Shown here in pieces: positions 34,075-47,045 of a stretch of 64,000 nt of DNA (position 1 is its first letter; every line of letters starts with the position of its first letter). The stretch is from Heligmosomoides polygyrus polygyrus (taxonomy: Eukaryota > Nematoda > Chromadorea > Rhabditida > Heligmosomidae), in the NCBI GenBank assembly GCA_947396885.1, contig OX377205.1, positions 26,089,407 through 26,153,406 of the forward strand, given 5' to 3'. The position numbers were made by a program, and so were the translations under genes. The notes under the pieces were generated by a model. That model was not told where the DNA came from and did not search any database. It saw nothing but the letters and a program-made list of their open reading frames with translations.

Positions 34075-34990
34075 GTATTTGTATACCATTTTCACGTCGA
34101 ACTTGACCCTTTTCTAAACAAGCTTGACGCTCTTAAAATCAAACTTAAGAACTTTCAAATTAAAGCACGTATTTTCAACATTAAAATGGATACTCTACAA
34201 GAGGTTTAAAAACGACTTTTTTGTTAAGGAAAAATTTAGTGTGGCTTTTTTTTTCGAAATTTTAAAATTCATCTGCACTAATAAGCGAATATACCGTTTA
34301 AAATTTGATTCAAAATAAAGATGAAATAGTTAGATAAAATTTGTTTCAAAGTGCAGGAAGGTGGAAATCATGAATTGTGTATAAAAAGAAGAGGTCGCGT
34401 AATGAACTCGAGCTCATCAATCTTTATTTGATTGATAGTGAAAATGCAGCATTCATGAATAATGAGGTGTGCTTTTACAACTGTTCTTGTTGTGCCGTTT
34501 ACATATGTGGTACTTCACGCGAACTGAATTTTTGTTGTCAATCAAATGAAAATCACGACGATCTACATAGTCGAGTACGCGGCGCAAAGTTTTTTCTCAG
34601 TTTCTAAATGAATGCTGCTTCTCGGCGCCTCAAAACAATCCATAATGTTTCCTTGAAAAAATGAAGCTTAAGAAGAATTTTAAACAGAACGTTTATTTAA
34701 TGGGACAGGCGAATTAAAAATTTCGAAGAAGATCATACTAAATTTTCCTTGAACAAAAAATTATTGTAACCGTCCTATAGAGATTCTATTTTGTTATGGG
34801 GGAGGCTCATCTTTTTTTGGAAAATGTACAGTTTGAACTCAAAAGTGTTGATCTGGCTTAGAGGAGTGTTCAGTTTGATTGGAAAAGTGTACAATCTTAT
34901 TTGAAAAGGAAATGATTTAATTTAAAAAGTTCACAATTAGACCCGATTTTTAAAAATTTTATTAAGATTTTTTTACTAAGATTTTTTATT
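34075..34990 (+). repeat. AT-rich dispersed repeat, copy 2
   Basis: Colinear with 17290-18270: TACCATTTTCACGTCGAACT near the start, TTGTCAATCAAATGAAAATC in the middle, then GGGACAGGCGAATTAAAAAT and TTCCTTGAACAAAAAATTAT. Class unknown. Confidence 0.6.
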
Positions 34991-35764
34991 GGTGAAATAA
35001 AACTTCACACAAATCGTTTGACCCCGTAACTCTAAAGGCTGTCCTGTACCTATTATTCTGTTTGAACCCTTCAGAGATATTGTGGCTTCAGTGTGACAAT
35101 ATATCACCTTTGGAACGGCTTATGTAACCCTATTCATCAACGTATATTGAAGCATTACCCACCAACAACGGGTGTTTAGCCTCGAGAACAGACAGCTTTT
35201 CTCCAGTAGATTTTTGGTTCAACTTTCAGATAAATGGAGTTCAAGTAGGTAGCTGCTAATGGGTCCTTCAACGGCAGTATTTTCAAAATAGCGCTCACCA
35301 GGTTACTGCATATTTCCTCTGAGGAGAAGACTTTAAATCTCAAATATCGCACGTATAATTGACCTTTCAAGGCTTTGATCGTATTGGCCTGTTCAATGTC
35401 TCGAAAAGTCATATTTTCGTGATGACAAACTTGAAGCGCGTGGAGCAATCGTTCTTTAAATGGAATTCGCTATCATTGCTGGAAGGTTGATTCACTGAAA
35501 TGGGCACATTCGCCTCTAAACACTAATGCTGCATATGTGCAGTTAAATCGTACATCCTTCAGTATCAACTGGTTTTACAGATCCCTTCTTTACTGCCATC
35601 CTGAGTGATATTTTGCGGTGTACAATTTGGTCCGATTGGAACTTCATTTTTTAAAATTTGGTGTTGTGCATTTGTATTGCGTTTTGTATTTTTAGTGCTC
35701 TGGGAATTTCTCGAAATTTGCTTCAAATCTGGAACATACTACCTTTTCAGCTGTTTTCGTGAGC
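34991..35764. other. No recognised gene
   Basis: A 90-codon minus-strand frame (35448-35176) has an ordinary composition but no motif I know. Confidence 0.4.
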
Positions 35765-36065
35765 CACAATATGTATGTGTATGACACAGTCGGCAACAGG
35801 TCCAATCCTGTGCAGCACCATGATTGCCGGATCGAGTCCCGCCTGACCAAGCCAGCACCGAACTTCCCATTACTTGCGATGCGTGACATGGTAGATGTGC
35901 ATTGGAAGGCAAAAATCAGTATGTTATGTTCACCGACTGATCATACTATTGTGCAAATTATTAGATAGGCCAGATCCACTTTCATACGGCTTCCGCGGTA
36001 TCCAGTAGATCACATGGTTCATCCCATAAACGGCAACTTAACTCCGACGATTTATCATTTTCCCC
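35765..36065 (+). repeat. tRNA-derived SINE, old copy
   Basis: GACACAGTCGGCAACAGG sits at the A-box position and GCCGGATCGAGTCCCGCC at the B-box position. Later TTCCGCGGTATCCAGTAGAT and GACGATTTATC align with the family's 3' part. Heavily diverged throughout. Confidence 0.5.
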
Positions 36066-36314
36066 TGGAACTTAATACCTGCTAACCAAAAGCACCCATT
36101 CATTTCTCCTCCTAGCGCGCATATGGGTGAGAACAAAGTGTTCAACCATACTTTGACGTTTGATTCTTCGTCTTCGTTACTGCTATTTCATTCAGAAAGT
36201 CAGCCGATATTTCTTTTTAGAGGAGCCTGTATAACGTAATTTCTACGCTAGTGGTTATTACTGTTACAACCGCTAAACTACGGTGAAGATAATGTATAAA
36301 GCCGAACTTACATA

Positions 36315-36582
36315 ATCCCTTTTTGGGATGCGCCACGCATTCTACTTCTACGGGATGTCGCGACGACGATTTGAATGTGTATCTGGTCATACAATGCCTT
36401 TCGGTGGCCAGACAATGAACGAGTCAGCGCTGTATCCTTCCTAGACAAGTCTGGCACCAATTCACCATTCCCGGAAGGATGGAAGGCTTGGTTGGTCTGG
36501 GTGAGAAATCCGAACCAGAAAACCTGGTATCGGATGCACGTGACAGTCAGCAGTTCCTCCGACTGCGCTACACGCGCTCAAA
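36315..36582 (-). repeat. tRNA-derived SINE
   Basis: GGGATGCGCCACGCATTCTA, AGACAAGTCTGGCACCAATT, GAAATCCGAACC (B-box complement) and CCTCCGACTGCGCTACACGC (A-box complement) appear in order. The GGATAAA tail is missing. Confidence 0.87.
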
Positions 36583-36654
36583 CATTAAACTCTATCAAAA
36601 GGTGAAGATAATAGAGGAATCCCAAAAGTCAAAGGGCAATACAGAAGCTAAAAT

Positions 36655-36795
36655 CTAGAGCATGAAAATTTCCTGAAACTCGAAGCGCAGTATCGAGCAG
36701 TTCTTGGGTCTTCTGAGTCGCCCTTAAGGAACCGAAATTCAAATGTCGTCGCGAAGAAGAGCGACGGCAATCACCCATTCTCCAAGAAGAATGAA
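36655..36795 (+). repeat. Short dispersed repeat related to 48500-48645
   Basis: Weak colinear similarity over about 140 bp: TTTCCTGAAACTCGAAGCGC against TCATTGGCAACTCGCAGAGC, and GCAATCACCCATTCTCC against GCTCGTCATCCGCTTTTCTCC. Class and function unknown. Confidence 0.35.
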
Positions 36796-37967
36796 CCACT
36801 AGGCTCCAGCTCGGGCCGTCGAAGCTCCTTATTTTGCGGTATGCCGCGCTCCTTATTTTTTGCTCCTTACTTTTACTTGTCACCACATTTTATTTTACTT
36901 TTTTTCGAAGTTTTTTTCGGGTTATCCCTCTCTTGCTCACACGTCTGGCACATTCGCAGGGCGTTTCCACGTCTACTCTCCAGGAACTTTGAAATCTTCG
37001 ACCTTACCCTACTGCTGCCATTTACGTGTTTTGGTTTTCTTCATGGCCTGGAAACGTCGTGCTAGCGTTTCGTGTGAAGACCTTTGGGAAGAAGCGCAAA
37101 AAGGTGGCGGTGGTGTGCGGGTTGATTCCTGATGTATAAATGTATAGGAACACGTCCAATATCGCGTTATAGCGTGGATACATTGCCGCCTCGTTGCCAG
37201 ACTTCCGCTGTATTAGTAGAGAACTTTCCTGCAAATGTTTTAAAATGACGGCAATCTACAGTATCCTTTGATAACATTGTTTTAAGCATAACTAATGCAG
37301 CAGCTAGAATCAGCGTCTGTCAGAGAAGCAAACAAATTCGTGTACGTAGAGATCGCTGCCTCCTCTTCCATACGAATCGAACATCTTTAGAGCTGTAATG
37401 TTGTCAGCCTTCTAATCACCTGTTCGCAAAGAGCGTAGTCATTCCTTCTACATTTCCTTAGCCCACCCTGAATGAGAGCAGTTCGAGAGGCACGAGCTTG
37501 TAACGTAACACGGGTTCATCTTTAAAAAGTTGGTGTTGAATTATGTAGCACCTAAAAGTTCTGATTTGAAGTGTGTAAATGAGCTCGGATTCTGGAGTAT
37601 GTATTCGAACTCTGAAGTTCCCTTCTCAGCAGTCAACGCTGGAAAATTGATGGGTAGGCCAAGCGACGTCTGTGCTTCCTCGATTACAAGTATGTAGTTG
37701 GGCACTGCTTGGCGCAACTTGATATACATAGCAGGGACACTGGCACTAGTCTCTATGTTTAGGTTATGTAAACGAATGCCAGTCGAGCTGTCTAAGCTCG
37801 GAATAGTCGATTTCGTGTAGTTTCCCCTATCGGTGCTGGAAAAAGTGTTTCTGGAGAGAAGCCAGAAAAGCCACCGCTAGAAGGAAACCTACAACAACCT
37901 TCTGCTACGTGGACGTGATAACAATGTCATTATTACTGTAGACAATCTGAGAAGTGGAATGCATATT
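36796..37967. other. No gene seen
   Basis: Short frames only. 36.84-37.1 kb is T-rich with hydrophobic chance translations. No recognised repeat. Confidence 0.45.
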
Positions 37968-40050
37968 TAGTTTATTTATTTATTTATATATACGAGGAAA
38001 CCACGCAAAAACAACTCAATAGGAAAAACAAATCAGGACACTGAGAACATCAAGAACAGAACCAGTACTAGCATGATTAGTGAATCAATGTGATCAAAGA
38101 AAACAAAGTACTAAGGGACTTCTTTCAGATAACTGTCAATAATCGTTCTATTATATATTATTATAATATATATTATATTGTTATATTATGTAACATATTG
38201 CCTTAAAGAATTTGGAAGCGCAATTTTTTTGTTAATTTCTGGAATTCAGTGCCTGCTCTGTTTGTGACGAAAGTAGATCTGATATTTCTATTAGCTCTGG
38301 GAATTCGGATTTTCCACCTCTGGTGTTGGAATAAGAAACTGAATAAAGAAGGAGTCATTTACAGAAAGACCCACAGTAGCATTTATCATCTTATAAATCG
38401 GGACGAAATCATATTTTTTTCCTGCGACAGGCGAGAGAGCGTAAATTAAAGAGTTTATTTCTGTCAGATGGCAAGGGGATGCTATTGTAGTTATATACTT
38501 GTACTCTTATCCAGAGCTTTCTTGTAAAAGTGTTTTGTACCGCTTCCAATTTGGCGATTTCTCGCTTGGTATTAGGACTAAACACAGTGGTACCATAGAA
38601 CAGAACAGAACAGAACAAGGTACCATACTCTAGTATAGGCCTCACATAGGTCTTGTATGCACGTAATAAGTGAACTACTGAGTTCGTTCTTAGAGATTTA
38701 AAGATATTATGCACAACTCGTTCAGCTCTCTTTGCCATATATTCGCAATGCTCTCTGAAGCAAAGTTTATTGTCTAAAATGAATCCTAGGTCACGCAATG
38801 AAACTGTGTTATTGAATTCTACTTCGTCAAGCCTATAGGTATTTCTGTTGGATTGCTGTCCCAGATGAAAAACTTTGATTTTTTCCCTTGATAACGGAAG
38901 GTCCCACATTGTTGACCAATCTGCAACTGCGTTATTTGCAGTTTGGAGAGCAACGTAGTCGTCCTCCTCAGCAAGGTTCTTGTATATTTTCATGTCATCT
39001 GCAAACATTTCAACGGGCGCGTGTAGCGCAGTCGGAGGAGGCGCGACTGTCGCGTGCACCCGATATGGCCTGGATCGGAATTTCCGCCCAGGCCAACCAA
39101 GCCTTCTATCCCTCTGGGGTCGGTGAATTGGTACCAGACTTGTCTGGGAAGGATAAAGCACTGACTTGTTCATCGGCTGGCCACCGCAAGTCATTGTATG
39201 GCCAAATACGCATTCATGTGGCCCCTCCACGACATCCCGTAGAAATAGAATGCGCTGGCGCATCCCAGAAGGGATTGAGTAACTCCGTCCTTTATCCTTT
39301 ATATCCTTATCCTGCAAACATTTTGCAAGTGACACCGTATTCATCAATCGGGGAAGGAATTCCGGCAGTGTAGATAATAAGGAGGACTGGTGAGAGTACG
39401 CCTCCTTGAGGGACTCCACTAGTAACTGGAAGGGATTCGGAAAAAGACTCATTGACCTTAACCTGAAAAGATCTTTCAGTTATAAAGGTTTTTTATCCAA
39501 CTATTTATCCTTGGATGAACGCCGATTTTCGTCAGTTTGAGTGTCAGCTTATTTGATGGAATCTTGTCAAAAGCTTTCATAAAGTCGAAGTAAATAACGT
39601 CTACATCGATCCCTTCATCAAGAGCTCTCGTCCAGTCATTTAACGCTAGTAAAATTAATGTTTCAGTAGACCTTCCTGCGCGAAAACCAGGCGGATTGGT
39701 TGGAATTAGAGAATTTGATTCTACATGGGTTACGAGAGCAGACTTCAGTTTCCTTTCGAATATTCTAGCAAAAACGGAAGTGATGCTTATGGGGCGATAA
39801 TTGGTAGCAAGATTGTGAGGTGCTTTCTTTGGGATCGGAGTAACAAAAGCGTGTTTCCAACGAGCAGGGACTTCTCCTAACATATATCTCGCGTTACATA
39901 TGTGCACCAATGGGCACGATATCGCTATGGCAATTTTTTTGTATAAAATAAGATGGCATTTCATCCGGAGTAACGGTAAAGTTTGCAGGTAAGAAAGACA
40001 ATGCCTACCAGTCTCTTGTGGACCGCTTCCTTTTCTGCAGCACACTAGAC
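37968..40050 (-). pseudogene. CR1-like LINE, decayed, with SINE insertion
   Basis: The 3' end is marked by TTTATTTATTTATTTA on the plus strand at about 37973. Two minus-strand frames (40045-39476 and 39452-38409) together cover reverse transcriptase: NYRPISITSVF, GFRAGRSTETLI, DVIYFDFMKAFDKI, then across a frameshift VTSGVPQGGVLSPVL. After an inserted SINE come MFADDMKIY and the C-terminal region SLRDLGFILDNKLCFREH. The endonuclease and ORF1 are missing. The 347-codon frame is open only because the SINE happens to be readable in that frame. Confidence 0.85.
39011..39311 (+). repeat. tRNA-derived SINE inserted in CR1 pseudogene
   Basis: CTGCAAACATTT flanks it at 38999-39010 and 39312-39323, a 12-bp target duplication. 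It has a perfect A box TAGCGCAGTCGG (39024-39035), a B-box-like GGATCGGAATTTCC, and a CTTTATCCTTTATATCC tail. It is one of the better-preserved copies. Confidence 0.92.
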
Positions 40051-41654
40051 CATCTTCCTTTTCTTATGGACGTGCATCTCGTTAGCGTTCTTTGTTAGCT
40101 CGCACATGGATTGTCTTTCTTTCATAAAAAATGATGCAGTTAATTCTGAATGCAGCACTGAAATCGGCCTTGGCCCTTTGTATTGAATACCCTTTGTGCA
40201 CTAGAAGGACCACGGAAAAAGTAGGAGGAAGGAGAATAAATCAAACGCTTTCTCTTGGTTAACTATTTGCTCGCTAAGCATACCTAGACGAAGAATGATT
40301 GTTGTCTGATTAGCTATGCTACTAGGGCTACGAAAAAATAGACCTTATCTGGGTCTTAATAAGGTGATAAGTCTAATTTAAGGAATTAAGTTACATACAG
40401 TGGATTTGACTTTGACTTGATTTTAGCCACTGCAGCAGAATTGTAGCTGGATACTCCATGCTATCATTGCGTGGCAGTAGTAGAAATGAAATCTGCTTGC
40501 CTGAGAGGCGTACATCTTGTCTTGGATCGAACCGTGTCGTCGGGATTCGTTTAGTGCAAAACGGAAGGGCTTTCTCTGCTAACCCGTGCATTTAAATTAC
40601 CTCTTTCTTTTCCTATGGGTTGAAGTCAATCATTGGCCATGAATGTTGCCTTTTCATTACGATAATGGAAGAGTAAATGTTGAACAAATTAGACATGTGT
40701 CTCCCTCATCGGGAGCTGGACGTCGCTCAGTATGATTTTTTTTTCACGTCGAAACACGATTTTTCTGACCTCCTTTGCGGCACGTGCATCGGCGATCGTC
40801 TCGCTTCTCTGAGAGTCTTCTTTTTGGGGCTCTTCTTTTTATAGTGTCTTTCTTCCAGCGGAAGGTATTGCGCAGGAAGACCGCGAGACTAGAATTAATC
40901 ATCTGTTTGATGGTTCAAATCATGGCCATCATTCTAACCGTGACTTTCCTGTTTCCAATTTATTCGCTCATGCATCATCATCTTTTTAAAGTATGTTCCA
41001 TCTACCAGCGACTTCTTGATAATTAATGACCATGTTTTTAATTCAAATTTTAACGTAGTTATTTACGACGACTTCCGCATTAGGTTCGTAATATAAGGAA
41101 ACATGGATTTCTGGATTCATTTCTGGATTGGATTTTTTATCGAATGAGCGTTTCGCCTTTTGTTGCAGACCTCTGCACTAGCCCGGTCGAGCACTTCAAG
41201 ATAATGAAGCGCATCATCACGTGAGCTTTCTAGCTAGTGACCTTTCTACTTGTTTGTTCTTTCATCAAGCCTTAACTCTAGCTGATAACCTTACTAGCAA
41301 CGAAGTTATGGTCTCTCGATCAGTCCTCATATTTTCGATAGCACCTATTTCGCTTCCAGTTATAGTATTTACATTTCTACTTTGTTTTAGACTGCTCCTG
41401 TCAATGACATACAGAAAACATAGGTCTTTGTAGGAGAAGTCAATGTCCGGCCGAACTGTAACAAGCTTGTACATTATACACAATCACTTGGGTGTAAAGT
41501 TTAAGATTTTGGAAGTGCATGCGCGACACAATCTTGACCCCTTAAATGCCAGGGGATTTCTGTTTTGCTACGCATTCATACAAGTTTCCAGCGTCTTGCG
41601 AAAGCTGTGTTATGCCTGTTCGAATTGGCAGCTTCATGTTAAGTCTGCCTATAC
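40051..41654. other. No gene seen
   Basis: Possibly more 5' remains of the CR1 pseudogene near 40.05-40.2 kb, but no motif is visible. The rest has only short frames. Confidence 0.45.
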
Positions 41655-41668
41655 ATATGTATCCCTTC

Positions 41669-44600
41669 CGGAGTACCCCGCCCGCACGACAGAGCCCGAC
41701 TAGCTACCCGTGTGTATTCAAGCCAAAAACAGCAGCACTAAAGGGCCTCATTCCCCTGACCCCGAAAGAGCCCCCATTTCTGCAGCGATGGGAAGGACGA
41801 GTACGGAGAGGCTGCTAAAATCTCAGGGCCTAACCAGGCTGCGCAAATTGAGAAGGACTAGGATGACGATCTGTACTTACAACGCCCGCACGCTTGCATC
41901 GGAAGCATCCGTCGAGGACCTGATGATGCAAGCCAGGAAGATCAAGTACGACGTCATCGGACTGACCGAGACGAGAAGACACCACCCCCTACACGCCGCC
42001 TACGACTCCGGAGAAGAACTGTTCCTCGGAACATGCGACAGCAGGGGAGTAGGCGGCGTTGGTGTCCTCGTCAACACGCACTTGGCCATGAACATCGATT
42101 CGTACGAGTCTCTGACAAGCCGAATCGGACGTCTGCGACTGAAGCGATGTGGCTCCGTGCCAGCTCTGACTGTGTTCGTCGCGTATGCCCCAACATCCGA
42201 CTACGACGACGAAGACGTCGAGGCCTTCTACGTGGAGCTGGAGAGGTTCTATAAGGAAGATCACACCTTCTACAAGGTGATCGTCGGCGACTTCAACGCC
42301 AAGATCGGACCGCGAAGGTCGCCGGAAGAACTTCACATCGGAACCCACGGTTTGGAGTGGAACGAGCAAGGTGAAAGGCTGTCTGAGTTTATCATGTCGA
42401 CCAAGACCATCCATGGAAACTCGCACTTCCAGAAGCCTCCCTCCCTACGATGGACCTGGGAATCCCCCGGTGGCCAGTTCCACAACGAGATCGACCACAT
42501 CATCTTCAATCTCAAGTATTGCCTGACCGATGTCTCCGTTGTCCCCAAGTTCTACACGGGATCGGACCACCGCCTCCTTCGCGCGAGGTTCCGCTTTTCG
42601 CGTCAAGGAGAGAAGGCCGCGAAGTTCAAGAAGAGGAATCCCAGAACGACCATCAACTGGGATCTCTACACCTCTCTTGTCGGCCTTTGGGAAGATGCCG
42701 TCATGGACAACGTCGACGAGGAATACGGTCGCTTCGTGCACCATCTCCACGATAGTGCTAAGGGAGCCGAGAGCTTGAAGACCACCAAGAGACGCCTGTC
42801 TCCGGAAACTCTCGAGCAGATACGCCGTCGTGGAGCAGCACGAGCGCCAGGCAACTACCAACTGACGTCCGAGCTTGCAAAGCTATGCAGAGCGGCGATA
42901 AAGGAAGATCTCAAGGAGAGAAGGGCGGAAGTGTTGGCTGAAGCAGCAGAGGCAGGGCTGAGCATCCGCAATGCCCGCCGGAACTTCGCCAACTTCAAGA
43001 CCAAGATGACCGCTCTCCTACGTCCTGACGGAACCGTCACCTCTTCCAGAAGGACCATGGAGAAAGTCATCCACGACTTCTACTCCGATCTCTTCGATAG
43101 CCACGTCCACCTGCCCCCATGCCATCTTCCGCAGGATGGATACGTCGTCCCCTCTGTTCTCCCTTCCGAGATCCGACACGCCATCTCGTCGGTGAAGAAA
43201 CGTACAGCACCCGGTCCTGACAGGATCAGAGCTGAACACCTGAAGAACCTCCCGCCAGCGCTCATCAACACCTTGGCGCGGCTCTTCACACGCTACCTGT
43301 CCGAATGCAAGGTTCCATCTCAGTGGAAGACCAGCAAGACCGTTTTGCTGTACAAGAAGGGAGACGTGCACGACATTGGCAACTATCGCCCGATCTGCCT
43401 GTTGTCCGTAGTCTACAAGCTGTTCACTCGACTCATCCTGAATAGGATCAGTAGAACGCTGGACGAAGGACAGCCATGCGAACAAGCAGGATTTCGGAGA
43501 GGATTCAGCACGATCGACCACATACACACCATCACGAAGCTCATCGAAGTGTCGCGAGAGTACAAGCTGCCGCTGTGCCTTACGTTCATCGACCTGAAGA
43601 AGGCATTCGACTCCGTCGAGACTGAAGCGGTCATGGAAGCCCTGCTCACCCAGGGCGTTCCTACTCAGTACATCAGGGTCCTTCGAGAGCTGTACAGTGG
43701 ATTCACGACCAAGATCTCACCATTCTACAACGACGTCGTCATTGACGTGAAGAGAGGGGTTCGACAAGGGGATACCATATCCCCGAAGCTCTTCAGCGCC
43801 ACCCTCGAAAACGTCATGCGCGAACTAGAATGGGAAGACATGGGAGTGAAGGTCGACGGCCGGCAACTGCACCATCTTCGCTTCGCTGACGACATCGTGC
43901 TCATAACACCGAGCATCAGTCAAGCGGAACGAATGCTGGCCGACTTCGATCGTGTATGTGGAAGTGTTGGACTGCAGCTGAATCTTACGAAGACGATGTT
44001 CATGAAGAACGGATGGGTTTCTGATGCCCCATTCTCGCTCAACGGAACGAACATCTCCGAATGCTCCAGCTATGTGTATCTGGGTCGCGAAGTCAACATG
44101 GCCAACGACCTAGCACCAGAGCTGAGCAGGAGGAAACGAGCGGCTTGGGGAGCTTTCAAGAGCGTCGAAGAAGTCGCGAAGAAGACGAAGAACGTCCGAC
44201 TCCGTGCCCACCTATTCGACTCCACTGTTCTTCCTGCCCTAACATACGCCTCAGAGACCTGGGCTATACGAAAGCAGGATGAACACGCGATCAGCGTCGC
44301 GCAGCGTGGAATCGAGAGGACGATGCTCGGAGTGACACGACTCACGCAAGTGAGAGAAGGCCTCCGGAGTTCCGAGCTTCGCCGACGTTCGAAGATCAGA
44401 GACGCTGTCGCATGGGCCAAGTCGTCGAAAATTAGGTGGGCCGGCCACGTAATGCGATTCGCAGACACCCGCTGGACGAGAGTCGTCACAGATTGGATTC
44501 CGCGGGATGTCAAAAGAACACCAGGACGCCCACCAACGCGTTGGTCGGACTTCTTCGTGAAAGCCCTGAACGACCGATATGACGCTCTTCGTGTCCCTCG

Positions 44601-44711
44601 AGCGAGGAGGATCCATTGGACCACTCTGGCACGCGACAGGGACGAATGGAGACGCTGCTGGCGCCCGCTCGAGCAAGTCGATGATCAACGGGACGACAGG
44701 TGATACAGGTG
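41669..44711 (+). mobile_element. RTE-clade LINE, 5'-truncated, recent insertion
   Basis: ATATGTATCCCTTC flanks the element exactly at 41655-41668 and 44712-44725, a 14-bp target duplication. The 5' end is cut relative to the copy at 25018-28452 (it lacks the 5' UTR), and the 3' end is GGTGATACAGGTGAT. The body is almost identical to the other copy. The intact duplication and open frame point to a recent event. Confidence 0.94.
41710..44703 (+). CDS. RTE endonuclease-reverse transcriptase (997 aa), catalytic motifs intact
   Basis: The endonuclease (about residues 50-296) has TYNAR (Asn58), LTETR (Glu87), GDFNAKIG (Asp194, Asn196), EIDHI (Asp262) and SDH (285-287). The reverse transcriptase has [49 protein letters not shown] and FADD at 725-728. 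The C-terminal region includes [12 protein letters not shown] and [13 protein letters not shown]. All expected active-site residues are present, unlike the copy at 25041-28076. The first codons differ from that copy because a frame change near the start replaces its N-terminus, so the annotated Met is only the first in frame. The plus-strand and minus-strand frames overlapping it are shadows. Confidence 0.94.
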   Translation: MCIQAKNSSTKGPHSPDPERAPISAAMGRTSTERLLKSQGLTRLRKLRRTRMTICTYNARTLASEASVEDLMMQARKIKYDVIGLTETRRHHPLHAAYDSGEELFLGTCDSRGVGGVGVLVNTHLAMNIDSYESLTSRIGRLRLKRCGSVPALTVFVAYAPTSDYDDEDVEAFYVELERFYKEDHTFYKVIVGDFNAKIGPRRSPEELHIGTHGLEWNEQGERLSEFIMSTKTIHGNSHFQKPPSLRWTWESPGGQFHNEIDHIIFNLKYCLTDVSVVPKFYTGSDHRLLRARFRFSRQGEKAAKFKKRNPRTTINWDLYTSLVGLWEDAVMDNVDEEYGRFVHHLHDSAKGAESLKTTKRRLSPETLEQIRRRGAARAPGNYQLTSELAKLCRAAIKEDLKERRAEVLAEAAEAGLSIRNARRNFANFKTKMTALLRPDGTVTSSRRTMEKVIHDFYSDLFDSHVHLPPCHLPQDGYVVPSVLPSEIRHAISSVKKRTAPGPDRIRAEHLKNLPPALINTLARLFTRYLSECKVPSQWKTSKTVLLYKKGDVHDIGNYRPICLLSVVYKLFTRLILNRISRTLDEGQPCEQAGFRRGFSTIDHIHTITKLIEVSREYKLPLCLTFIDLKKAFDSVETEAVMEALLTQGVPTQYIRVLRELYSGFTTKISPFYNDVVIDVKRGVRQGDTISPKLFSATLENVMRELEWEDMGVKVDGRQLHHLRFADDIVLITPSISQAERMLADFDRVCGSVGLQLNLTKTMFMKNGWVSDAPFSLNGTNISECSSYVYLGREVNMANDLAPELSRRKRAAWGAFKSVEEVAKKTKNVRLRAHLFDSTVLPALTYASETWAIRKQDEHAISVAQRGIERTMLGVTRLTQVREGLRSSELRRRSKIRDAVAWAKSSKIRWAGHVMRFADTRWTRVVTDWIPRDVKRTPGRPPTRWSDFFVKALNDRYDALRVPRARRIHWTTLARDRDEWRRCWRPLEQVDDQRDDR

Positions 44712-44725
44712 ATATGTATCCCTTC

Positions 44726-45289
44726 ACGATTCAGTTTCACCCTAGATTCAACCTCACACAAGAATGTACGAATCAGTTCTATAGTAAACATCCCAGCCGT
44801 TATTCCTCACATTCCTGAAGAAGGAACTTTGAAATCAACAAGAACATCAGGCGGCTCACCAAGTAGGCTATTATAAAATGACAAAAGTGCAGACATCGAA
44901 TGTTTATTACACAAGAAAAGGTAGTTTAAAAAATTGAAAATTATTTGTGTATAATGTAATGGAAGCTGACCGTTTCCTATTTACATACGTTCGATCTTAT
45001 TTCATGCATATCCAGTTTTAGATGTCCAGTTCGCTTATACTTATTGATTAAACAGTTCGCAGAGATTGAACCACTGGGATCTCCTCAGTTTTGAAACGCT
45101 TCTCTGCTTATTTTTGTCAGTGGCACTGCTTGCATTTTTCACTTCAACTTGTGCTTAAGTTTTATCTGACGGTTAAGAAGACTGTGAGCTTTTTCTGTAA
45201 GAAGACCGCTGTCTATCGACAAGTACATATTATCACTGGTCTGTTTTGTATAATACTCATTGATAGATATACTAATGTGCTCATAATAA
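44726..45289. other. No gene seen
   Basis: AT-rich sequence, possibly upstream remains of the CR1 fragment that follows. Confidence 0.4.
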
Positions 45290-46262
45290 TATTACTAATA
45301 CTGGCTATAGTCCTCACGCTGATGATACTGAAATCCTTCTAACAATTGAAAGTGCGACTGATTCATCTTCAATTCAAGAAGCAGTAAACTACACAGACTC
45401 CTGAGCTGATAAGTGGGAACTGCCTCTAGCAAAATTTGAATGCTTCGTCATTCGAATAGCCTCACTGTCGAACATTCGTATTACAAGCTAATGGGTGTCA
45501 TTTTGGAAGCACCTTCAACCGTTCGTGATCTTGGCTTCTTAATATATAAGGATCAGAGTTTTGATTTGCATTATAAAGCATTGGTCAAAGAAGCTAACTA
45601 CCGCATCTGCAACTTTTCAAAGCGCTGAAGTCCTCAAATCCTTTGGGGGACGGGCAGTATGGGACGCCCAGGCTAGAGTGTGGAGCAGCAGTTTTCAAGC
45701 CTTCGAAGAGAAAAGACATTTTTCTCTAAGAAAATGTTGAAAATAGTTTCGCTTGCAAGCAGATGTTGAAATGGTTCGGAAGTAACTGTTTCCAGATACC
45801 AAATGGTTCTGAGAGAGCTGAAATATTAGGATTACCTAGCCTTTTCAGTAGAAGGAAAAGATACAAGATATTGTATGATTTCCTCATGATATTTAAAACT
45901 TTAAACTCACAGGTAGAGTTCCTATAAACCCGCTCAACTTTTTTGGCTCTAGACTGACAAGGAACATAAGAGGAATGCTCAGACTGTGTGTTTCGGTGGC
46001 AGAATTGCGAGTCCGAGCAAGCTTCTTTAGAGCTGACAGAGAAATTTAAGGGAGTTCAACCATATTTTGAGTGGAAATCGGGAACCGTGGGTCTATCTTT
46101 GCATGGTTTCAAGAAGCTACATTCACGTGTATAATGAGTGCCTTCAGTTATACTTATTTGTTTTGGTCGAGTTTGTTGGTATTTTGTTTTAAAATTGTAT
46201 TTTCACGTGCGACTCGGTCCACTCATGAATAAGTAAATAATAAGCAAATAAATAAATAAATG
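45290..46262 (+). pseudogene. CR1-like LINE 3' fragment
   Basis: Begins around the reverse-transcriptase box as HADDTEILLTIE and continues with EHSYYKLMGVI, STVRDLGFLI, and after stops KRYKILYDFLMIFKTL and SLHGFKKLHSRV. All have counterparts in the intact CR1 ORF2. It ends in AAATAAATAAATAAAT, the family tail. Several stops and frameshifts. Confidence 0.78.
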
Positions 46263-46754
46263 TGGGGTGTGTGCAGTGAGACAGATCCGACTTTTCAAGT
46301 TAAACTGTAATACAGACACCGTAAGGGCATAGAACCGATTACGAGTGGGATTCATTAACCATCCCAGGGAGGGAACATCCGTCGGCCATTGGCCGGCCAC
46401 GGTTTCGTTTTTCAATGTCTGGCGTATTGTTGGCTCAGTCAATGCGGCTAAATAACGAGTTTTTATCGCACACCGGCACTCTTTCCTGATCTTGTTGTAG
46501 CTTTTCGAAAGATGATAAGGGCACAATAAAATGTGATCTTCGATTGGCTTCTTTCAGGACAGAAAGGCGTTCTGGTCTTTCTGAAATGCATTATGTAGAG
46601 TTTTTATTTATTTATTTACTGCACTCATAGGTGTACTCTAATCGAACGAAACATAATTTATAACATTGACAGAAATACACATAATATTTCTCGATCCTAC
46701 ATTTTCATCGAATTAGTGAACAAATTGTTCAATTGAAGCCTGTATATATGTAGT
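46263..46754. other. No recognised gene
   Basis: A minus-strand frame (46526-46203) is unassigned. A TTTATTTATTTA run at about 46605-46618 could be the tail of another minus-strand CR1 scrap. Confidence 0.4.
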
Positions 46755-47045
46755 TGGGCCCGTGGAGCGCAGTCGGAGGAGGCGCCGGCTGTCGCCTGCA
46801 CCCGATACCAGGTTCCTGGTTCGGATTTCCCGCCCAGGCCAACCAAGCCTTTCATCCCTCCGGGGTCGATGAATTGGTACCAAACTTGTCTGGGAAGTAC
46901 AAAGCACTGACTTGTACATCGGCTGGCCACCGTAAGTCATTGTATGGCCAAATACGCATTCAACACGCCTCCACGACATCCCGTAGAAGTCGAATGCGTG
47001 GCGCATCCCAAAGCGGGTTGAATAACGCCGTCCTTTATCCTTTAT
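46755..47045 (+). repeat. tRNA-derived SINE
   Basis: A-box-like GAGCGCAGTCGG, the CCTGCACCCGATACCAGGTT segment, B box GGTTCGGATTTCC, the body, and a GTCCTTTATCCTTTAT tail. Nearly complete and close to the family consensus as judged by eye. Confidence 0.92.
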
